Origin: Desulfuromonadaceae bacterium
GTDB taxonomy: Bacteria > Desulfobacterota > Desulfuromonadia > Desulfuromonadales > UBA2294
Length of the DNA stretch: 30,529 nt
Assembly (NCBI GenBank): GCA_024636225.1
Contig: JAGXHN010000018.1
Location: 1 to 30,529 of the forward strand
Direction of reading: 5' to 3'
Made by a program: the position numbers and the translations under genes. The notes under the pieces were generated by a model, which was given only the letters and a program-made list of their open reading frames with translations, did no database searches and had not been told where the DNA came from. Shown here one piece after another: positions 25,255-30,529 of the stretch (its first letter is position 1; each line of letters opens with the position of its first letter).

Positions 25255-26596
25255 ATTTCTCCATCCGATAGACCAGAGTATGGCGCGGCACTTGTAAAAA
25301 GGCTGCGGCCCTGGTCTGGTTCCAGTTGCAACGCTGCAACGCCTGCAACACCGCCTCTTTTTCGAGTTCAACCAACGAGAAACCGCCTTCCGGCAGATTC
25401 AGAACCTGTGATTTTCGACTGACCACCGTTTCCGTCACTTTTTGCGGTAAATCCTGCACTTCAATCGTTTTGCCACGACGCAGGATAATAACCTGTTCAA
25501 CAACGTTCTGCAATTCGCGCACATTGCCGGGCCAGAGATAAGTCATCATCTTGGCCATCGCCTCACGACTCATTTCAAGCCGTTCACCGTGCGAATGAAG
25601 ATCGAGAAAGTGTTGAACCAGCACCGGGATGTCCTGTTTACGCTCCCGCAAAGGGGGGAGATTGACCGGAATAACCGACAAGCGATAGTAAAGGTCTTCA
25701 CGAAAATCGCCGGTCTTGATCTCTTCTTCGAGGTTGCGGTTTGATGCCGAGACAATCCGGACATCTATCTTGCGGATCTGATCGGCGCCGACCGGCTCGA
25801 TCTCCATCTCCTGCAGAACCCGGAGTAATTTCGGTTGCAGATGCGGCGAAAGATCGCCGATTTCATCGAGAAACAGGGTACCGCCGTTCGCCTGTTCAAA
25901 TTTTCCTTTGCGGTCTCTGACTGCGCCGGTAAAAGCCCCCTTTACATGACCGAACAGCTCACTTTCGAGGAGTTCAGCCGGGATCGCCGCACAGTTAACC
26001 GGCACAAACGGTCCGTCACGACGGCTGCTCCCATAATGAATTGCCCGGGCAATCAACTCTTTGCCGGTTCCGCTCTCGCCACCGATCAAGACCGCCGCAT
26101 CGCTCGGTGCCACGCGACGAACCCGCTCAAAAACAGTTTGCATGGCGTCAGAAATTCCGACCAGATGATCAAAATCGACCTTGACGCTGAGCTCCTGCTT
26201 CAGTCGTACATTCTCTTCTTTCAATTCCAGAAAAGTGAACGCCCGTTTCACAACCAGCGTCAGCTCATCGCGACTGAACGGTTTGGTCAGATAATCGAAG
26301 GCACCATTCTTCATCGCATCGACCGCCTGCTCAACCGTGCCGAACGCGGTCACGATAATCACCCGCACCTCCGGGTGACTGGAGCGAATGCTCTGCAAAA
26401 CATCATAACCAGAGATTCCCGGCATCTGGATATCGGTCAAAACCACGGACGGCAGCTCTTCTTTAAAAAGCTGCAAACCTTCAATTCCGTCAGAGGCCGT
26501 CAGCACTTTGAAACCGGCTTCGTCGAGAGTATATTCGATCACCCGCCGCAACGAGTCGTCATCGTCTATCACCAGCACACTCTTTTGCATTGTCAC
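25235..26596 (-). CDS. NtrC-family sigma54-dependent response regulator
   Basis: The 453-residue protein has a receiver domain with the DDDD acidic pocket (11-14) and phospho-acceptor Asp55 (VVLTDIQMPG). The AAA+ domain has Walker A GESGTGKE (173-180) and the sigma54-contact loop GAFTGA (220-225), and Walker B is GGTLFLDEIGDL. A Fis-type helix-turn-helix closes it (NWNQTRAAAFLQVPRHTLVYRM). All parts needed for sigma54 activation are intact. GTG 26596 overlaps the kinase stop (GTGA), with GAGG 7 bases upstream. Targets are unknown; the protease gene overlapping its 3' end is a candidate output. Confidence 0.95.
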   Translation of the reverse strand: MTMQKSVLVIDDDDSLRRVIEYTLDEAGFKVLTASDGIEGLQLFKEELPSVVLTDIQMPGISGYDVLQSIRSSHPEVRVIIVTAFGTVEQAVDAMKNGAFDYLTKPFSRDELTLVVKRAFTFLELKEENVRLKQELSVKVDFDHLVGISDAMQTVFERVRRVAPSDAAVLIGGESGTGKELIARAIHYGSSRRDGPFVPVNCAAIPAELLESELFGHVKGAFTGAVRDRKGKFEQANGGTLFLDEIGDLSPHLQPKLLRVLQEMEIEPVGADQIRKIDVRIVSASNRNLEEEIKTGDFREDLYYRLSVIPVNLPPLRERKQDIPVLVQHFLDLHSHGERLEMSREAMAKMMTYLWPGNVRELQNVVEQVIILRRGKTIEVQDLPQKVTETVVSRKSQVLNLPEGGFSLVELEKEAVLQALQRCNWNQTRAAAFLQVPRHTLVYRMEKYAITRD

Positions 26597-27702
26597 AGGT
26601 TTTCCTCTCTCTTGTCGATCGGCAGTTCAACAGTAAAAGTCGCCCCCTCACCCGGTTGGCTTTCGAGCTTGATCCGTCCGCCGTGGGCATCAATAATGCG
26701 GTGCGTAATGGCCAGACCGAGCCCGGTCCCCTCCTGTCTGGTGGTATAAAATGGATTAAATACCCGTTCCTGCAAATCTTTCGGAATTCCGGGGCCCGTA
26801 TCGGCAAAAGCGACGCGCAAGGTCCGTTGATTGACCTCACATTGAATGGTCAACACCCCCCCTTCTGGCATCACCTGCAAGGCATTCAAAACAAAATTAA
26901 GAAATGCCTGTTTAAGATGTTCGAAATTACCGGTGATCAAAGGGAGATTCGTCTGGCAGTCATACCTGATTTCAACCTGCGCTTTCAGCGCCTGTTGACG
27001 CGTCAAAATCAGCACATCGCTCAGCGCGGCATTGATCTGCACCTCTTCGTGCACCCCCCCATCCGGTCTGGCAAAACTCAGGAAATCACGTACGACATTT
27101 TCGAGTCGATCGACTTCGCGAACGAGAATCTGGGCAAATTCGTACTTTTTATCCCGACGATCCATCCCGTCCCGCAAAATTTCTGCTGTCCCCTTGATTG
27201 ATGCAAGGGGGTTGCGTATCTCATGCGCCATACCGGCGGAGAGTTCACCCATAGCCGAAAGCCGATCGGCCCGGCGCAACTGCTCCTCGATCTCAAGCAG
27301 CTGATCCGCCTGCCCGCGCAGTTTTTCGTAACTCTCTTCAAGACGGATCGAGGTTTTCAGATAGCGCATCTTCTGCGCCAATTCGCGTTGAGAAAGAAAT
27401 CCGGTCAGAGTACCGATGACATTGTAGACCAGAATTTCAAGATACTGGGCTACGTCAATACCGGGATGATGCCCCCACTGCAGCAGAATGTGCGGCGCAT
27501 AAACAACAGAGACAACGATAGCGGTACCGAGGCCGCCGCGCAGGGTAAACCAGAGGCCACCGAGTACGATCGGAATATAATAGAGACGCCGAAAGATGTC
27601 GTGGAAATGAGCCTTTTGAATCGTGGTCGTATAATGCAGCATTGAGACAGCCAAAATCAAGGCGGCGATAATCAGAAGTCGAATAAGAGTTTGGCGATTC
27701 AT
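26593..27702 (-). CDS. Membrane sensor histidine kinase (NtrB/ZraS type)
   Basis: The 369-residue protein has three or four N-terminal membrane segments (about 5-23, 41-53, 57-77, 88-104) with almost no periplasmic domain, then a coiled-coil linker (about 105-150). The H-box His160 is in SAGMAHEIRNPLASIK. The ATPase domain has the N-box (FLNFVLNALQVMPEGG), DTGPGIP and GTGLGLAI. GGAG is 7 bases before ATG 27702. Signal perception would be within the membrane or through the linker. It pairs with the overlapping response regulator. Confidence 0.95.
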   Translation of the reverse strand: MNRQTLIRLLIIAALILAVSMLHYTTTIQKAHFHDIFRRLYYIPIVLGGLWFTLRGGLGTAIVVSVVYAPHILLQWGHHPGIDVAQYLEILVYNVIGTLTGFLSQRELAQKMRYLKTSIRLEESYEKLRGQADQLLEIEEQLRRADRLSAMGELSAGMAHEIRNPLASIKGTAEILRDGMDRRDKKYEFAQILVREVDRLENVVRDFLSFARPDGGVHEEVQINAALSDVLILTRQQALKAQVEIRYDCQTNLPLITGNFEHLKQAFLNFVLNALQVMPEGGVLTIQCEVNQRTLRVAFADTGPGIPKDLQERVFNPFYTTRQEGTGLGLAITHRIIDAHGGRIKLESQPGEGATFTVELPIDKREENL

Positions 27703-27807
27703 TAAAGATCTCCAGAGGCTAAAACAGTGAAGAATATTCTACAACAGGTCTGCTGAAAAAAACTACCCGTCAGGAGAAAATGCTGACCGGCGGCGATGGA
27801 TTAAAGA

Positions 27808-27837
27808 TGGACAGAGACCGAATGTCTGAGGTATTCT
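27808..27837 (+). promoter_or_regulatory. Candidate promoter for the AEC transporter gene
   Basis: TGGACA (27808-27813) and TATTCT (27832-27837) are separated by 18 bases in the 157-base divergent gap. The match is moderate. No sigma54 -24/-12 element was found in this gap. Confidence 0.35.
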
Positions 27838-27859
27838 CACGGTTTACGGAGTGATTCAT

Positions 27860-28798
27860 ATGTTTATCGATATCCTGAATATTGTTTTACCGGTCTTTAT
27901 CGTCATCGCTCTTGGTGCCCTGTTGCGCCGGGTTGATCTGATCGATCAGACTTTTTTACGCCAGACCAATCGCCTCGTCTACTATGTCTGTCTCCCTCTC
28001 CTTTTATTCTACAAGATCGGCACCGCCGATTTTGGTGCCAACTTCAACGCCGCTCTGGTGATCGCCACGGTCGGAGCGGTGACCATCATGTTTTTTTCAA
28101 GTTACCTGTTTGCGACCGTACGCGGCTACGCACCGCAAGTGCGTGGCGTCTTCAGTCAGGGGGCTTTTCGCGGCAACATCGCTTACATCGGTCTCGCCAT
28201 CGCCCTGAATGCTTACGGTGAGACCGGTCTCACCCGTGCAGGCATCCTGATGGGTTTTCTGGTCCCATTTCTGAACTTGTTTGCCATCATTGCCCTGCTG
28301 CTGCCGCACCGGGGGAGCAGTGATCATCAAGGGGGGAAATTCTGGCTGCGACAACTTGTCTACAATCCGTTGATTATTGCCTCATTTGCCGGTATCGGCT
28401 GGAGTTTTTTTAACCTGCCGATGCCAACAATACTCGATCGAAGCCTGCATATCGCCACCGGCATGACCCTGCCGCTTGCCCTGCTCGCAATCGGTGGTGG
28501 TTTCTCTCTGAAAAAACTGCAGGGGGATCTGTTTCTGGCCGCGATGGTCACCTTCTGCAAACTGGTCCTCTTACCGTTGATCGCTTTAGGTCTGCTTCTG
28601 CTCCTCGGCGTCGAGGGGATCGATCTCGGGATCGGCATTCTCATCGCCGCCACCCCGGCCGCCACAGCCAACTACATCATGGCTCAGGAGCTCAAAGGGG
28701 ACGCTGAACTGGCCGGATCAATCGTCATGCTCTCAACCCTTGCCTCGGCAATTACCTACACCATCGCGCTCTTTTTGCTCCGCACCTACGGTCTTTAA
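27860..28798 (+). CDS. AEC-family (auxin efflux carrier type) transporter
   Basis: A 312-residue integral membrane protein with about ten hydrophobic segments and the AEC two-half layout: N-terminal VLPVFIVIALGALLRRVDLID, mid-protein GAFRGNIAYIGLAIAL, and the C-terminal half starting VYNPLIIASFAGIGW with ATPAATANYIMAQELKGD near the end. Bacterial members export or import carboxylates such as malate or malonate; the substrate here is unknown. ATG 27860 was chosen because GGAG lies 8 bases upstream; the in-frame GTG 27851 lies within that ribosome site. It is divergent from the histidine kinase. Confidence 0.92.
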   Translation: MFIDILNIVLPVFIVIALGALLRRVDLIDQTFLRQTNRLVYYVCLPLLLFYKIGTADFGANFNAALVIATVGAVTIMFFSSYLFATVRGYAPQVRGVFSQGAFRGNIAYIGLAIALNAYGETGLTRAGILMGFLVPFLNLFAIIALLLPHRGSSDHQGGKFWLRQLVYNPLIIASFAGIGWSFFNLPMPTILDRSLHIATGMTLPLALLAIGGGFSLKKLQGDLFLAAMVTFCKLVLLPLIALGLLLLLGVEGIDLGIGILIAATPAATANYIMAQELKGDAELAGSIVMLSTLASAITYTIALFLLRTYGL

Positions 28799-28857
28799 TT
28801 CCGGCTCTTTTTGCTCCAAAAGGCAAAACACACTTTAATAAAGGTAAATATCTGCGG

Positions 28858-29511
28858 ATGGAAACCAACGTAAATTGTTCCACTTACGCCCCTTTTGATA
28901 TGGGCCGCAAATTTCGTCTGGTCGCTCCCGGCACCTCCCCCGCTACCGCCGGACGTATCGATATCATCATGGCCCGTGGCGCTTTCGGCTCGGGTGAACA
29001 TGAAACCACCGCCAGCTGTATAGACCTGCTTGAAGAAATGGACAATCTGTCCGGCCAGACCATCCTCGATCTCGGCAGCGGCACCGCCATTCTCTCTATC
29101 GTGGCACAAAAACTCGGGGCCCGTCGCGCTCTTTGCATCGATATCGACCAAAAAGCGATTACCAGCGCGCAACACAACTGTCAGCTGAACGGAATCGGAG
29201 ATGAGATCGAACATCGCTGCGGCACCCTGCAAGCGGTCGCCGAGACAGGATTCGATCTGGTGCTGGCCAACATCTACGGCGACATCCTGCTTGATGTCTG
29301 CGCGGATCTGGTAAAAAAAGTCCGCCCCGGAGGGAGACTGCTTTTGTCGGGGATTCTCTGGGAATACAATTTTGATGTCAGGAAGAGATACGAAAAAGCG
29401 GGATGTGAACTGCTGCAAAACAGATTACTCGAGGAATTCAGTACGGTCTTGCTCCGCAAAAAATCTCCGGTAGAGGTAGACGACTACTTTTCAACCTCTT
29501 TCTCCTCATAA
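28858..29511 (+). CDS. PrmA-like class I methyltransferase lacking the N-terminal domain
   Basis: The 217-residue protein matches the catalytic part of ribosomal protein L11 methyltransferase: GAFGSGEHETTASCIDLLEE (41-60), motif I ILDLGSGTAILS (69-80), the acidic motif ALCIDIDQKA and VLANIYGDI (135-143, Asn138). PrmA is normally near 300 residues with an N-terminal L11-recognition domain; only about 40 residues precede the catalytic core here. No in-frame ATG, GTG or TTG with a ribosome site was found in the 59 bases after the AEC stop, so the short form seems genuine. The ribosome site is weak (AAAGGT 12 bases upstream). It may methylate something other than L11. Its 3' end overlaps a convergent gene by 28 bases. 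Confidence 0.85.
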   Translation: METNVNCSTYAPFDMGRKFRLVAPGTSPATAGRIDIIMARGAFGSGEHETTASCIDLLEEMDNLSGQTILDLGSGTAILSIVAQKLGARRALCIDIDQKAITSAQHNCQLNGIGDEIEHRCGTLQAVAETGFDLVLANIYGDILLDVCADLVKKVRPGGRLLLSGILWEYNFDVRKRYEKAGCELLQNRLLEEFSTVLLRKKSPVEVDDYFSTSFSS

Positions 29512-29792
29512 CCGACCGGACACTGAAAGCTCGACGGCACCGTGCGGGCGGTGGTCAATCTGACTTCGAGACGATCCTGGCTCCACTCCCGGCGAAACAG
29601 ATCTTCATAAAAACCCGGATTCCCCAGAATTTCAGTGAACATCTCGTGCAGGGTCTTGTCATAATGTTCCGCTAAAACCTCGACCCAGTTTTCAACATCG
29701 ATCCTGGCAATAATATTCTTGCGCATACTGATTCGACAATAACCTTGCCGGGCGAGATCTTCCCCAAGAACAACCATTTTCTTTTTAGCCAC
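29484..29792 (-). CDS. Uncharacterised 102-residue protein
   Basis: I do not recognise a family. The protein starts at GTG 29792 with AAGGA 8 bases upstream and has a basic start (MAKKKM). The middle is mixed charged and aromatic (NWVEVLAEHYDKTLHEMF, then GNPGFYEDLFRREW) and the tail acidic (GYEEKEVEK). It has two cysteines (19 and 91), no membrane helix and no signal peptide. It is likely cytosolic. The good ribosome site and plausible composition support it; the convergent 28-base overlap with the methyltransferase gene is the main oddity. Confidence 0.7.
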   Translation of the reverse strand: MAKKKMVVLGEDLARQGYCRISMRKNIIARIDVENWVEVLAEHYDKTLHEMFTEILGNPGFYEDLFRREWSQDRLEVRLTTARTVPSSFQCPVGYEEKEVEK

Positions 29793-29840
29793 TACCTGGT
29801 TCCTTTAATGTCAAAAGAGTTTTGCAGACGCAAACACTAA

Positions 29841-29869
29841 ATTAAAACCAAAAGATGTCTTCTATACAA
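29841..29869 (-). promoter_or_regulatory. Weak candidate promoter for the 102-residue protein gene
   Basis: TTGTAT (29864-29869) lies 17 bases from TTTAAT (29841-29846) on the minus strand within the 120-base AT-rich gap. The -10 is good and the -35 poor. Confidence 0.3.
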
Positions 29870-29912
29870 AAAAAACACCGCGCAGATTTCCAGACAATCA
29901 GTCGAACAAACG

Positions 29913-30152
29913 TTAAGAGCAGGTCGATTTTTTCCCGCAACAACCGGCGTGCGGCTGCTCAGAGATCATCTCGTCTAATCTTGTATCGATCGCCTGCTCA
30001 AGGGCAGTGATCATAGGGGCAAACTGCGCAGCAGTCAACCCCTTGCCGCAAGCCTGACAGACAAATTCAGACTGTTTAAACCAGTCGATCATCGCGTAGA
30101 TTGCAGCGTCACACTCCGGGCAATTTAAAACGATTTTGGATTCATCATGCAT
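29913..30152 (-). CDS. Small zinc-ribbon protein with Cys-rich tail
   Basis: From ATG 30152 the protein has 79 residues. Two knuckles, NCPEC (11 and 14) and VCQAC (32 and 35), form a four-cysteine zinc ribbon. A helical stretch follows (FAPMITALEQAIDTRLDEMI), and the C-terminus HAGCCGKKSTCS carries three more cysteines. No enzymatic domain is seen. The start is uncertain: a TTG at 30185 is in frame and adds eleven residues, and neither has a strong ribosome site. It follows the GGDEF gene closely and may be cotranscribed. Function unknown; zinc or metal-cofactor handling, or protein contact, are possible. Confidence 0.72.
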   Translation of the reverse strand: MHDESKIVLNCPECDAAIYAMIDWFKQSEFVCQACGKGLTAAQFAPMITALEQAIDTRLDEMISEQPHAGCCGKKSTCS

Positions 30153-30190
30153 GATATTTTGTTCTTTCCAAAAAGAGCTCGTCAATCGAG

Positions 30191-30529
30191 CTACCGTTTA
30201 CCGGACGAAATATTCTCGGGATAAGTAGAAAAACAAAAAGAATCACGACCACTCTGTTTCGCCATATACATCGCCGCATCTGCCCGCTTCATCAAGGTCG
30301 AAATATCACGGCCATCTTCAGGATAGAAGGTGATTCCGACAGAGCCGGAAATGTTTCCCACTCCCCCCGGAAGCGTAAACGACCTGGAAAGAGCGTCTAA
30401 AATATTTTGTACGACAACCCTTACGGATGCGGGATCAATAACTCTGGGAAGAATGACCGTAAACTCATCACCCCCGATACGGGAGACGGTACCTGTCTCC
30501 CCCACAACCTGTTTCAGACGGTCTGCAAC
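30191..30529 (-). CDS. GGDEF-domain diguanylate cyclase, C-terminal part
   Basis: The frame is open to the right window edge, so the N-terminal sensor part is missing. The visible 112 residues are most of a GGDEF domain: VADRLKQVV, the intact active-site loop SRIGGDEFTVILPR, then GITFYPEDGRDISTLMKRADAAMYMAKQSGRD. This should make cyclic di-GMP. The allosteric I-site RxxD, normally just before the loop, appears as GETG, so product inhibition through that site is probably absent. The protein ends soon after the domain, with no EAL domain behind it. Confidence 0.93.
   Translation of the reverse strand, partial: VADRLKQVVGETGTVSRIGGDEFTVILPRVIDPASVRVVVQNILDALSRSFTLPGGVGNISGSVGITFYPEDGRDISTLMKRADAAMYMAKQSGRDSFCFSTYPENISSGKR

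Noticed and set aside
25835..26749. Plus-strand open frame of 304 codons opposite the response regulator and the end of the kinase gene
   Set aside because: It mirrors two strongly conserved genes, gives a low-complexity basic peptide with no domain, and has no ribosome site; it is an antisense shadow.

Overview
The window looks like a chromosomal segment from a Gram-negative, anaerobic, metal-reducer-type bacterium of the Desulfuromonadales (Desulfuromonas/Pelobacter/Geobacter relatives). This is inferred from gene content and order: pyrG-kdsA-kdsD-kdsC-lptC-lptA-lptB-rpoN-hpf-ptsN-hprK-rapZ-PTS-metK is, from memory, an order typical of that group. A DtxR-FeoA fusion and an ArsR-methyltransferase regulator near metK fit the same origin. 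Almost everything up to about 27.7 kb is on the minus strand, tightly packed, with many 1-25 bp stop/start overlaps. I see no insertion sequences, phage genes, CRISPR arrays, tRNA or rRNA genes. No gene-free stretch exceeds about 210 bases.

Layout on the minus strand, from high to low coordinates. (a) 22.8-27.7 kb: histidine kinase, sigma54-type response regulator, HtrA-like periplasmic protease and PaaI-type thioesterase, then TlpA-like thioredoxin and CcdA. (b) 18.7-22.0 kb: an iron operon of fur, feoB, an overlooked 58-codon Cys-rich protein and a DtxR-like regulator fused to FeoA, behind a strong promoter overlapped by a Fur-box-like palindrome. (c) 11.99-18.6 kb: Kdo synthesis (kdsB, kdsA, kdsD, kdsC) with pyrG for CTP, then LPS export genes lptC, lptA, lptB. 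(d) 4.7-12 kb (with ptsI reaching 2974): rpoN, hpf, ptsN, hprK, rapZ, a complete mannose-family PTS permease (IIA, IIB, IIC, IID), HPr and enzyme I. (e) 0-2.9 kb: metK, a terminator, a GT2 glycosyltransferase and a SahR-like regulator cut by the window edge.

The right end (27.8-30.5 kb) carries two plus-strand genes, an AEC-family transporter and a PrmA-like methyltransferase lacking the usual N-terminal domain. Facing them on the minus strand are an unrecognised 102-residue protein, a small zinc-ribbon protein and the C-terminal end of a GGDEF protein.

Most of the window is core metabolism and regulation. The parts most worth a second look are the combined regulatory and sugar PTS with HprK/RapZ, the iron operon with its small Cys-rich protein and unusual DtxR-FeoA protein, the overlapping two-component/protease operon, and the short PrmA-like gene. 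I found no clear evidence of a wholly new system.
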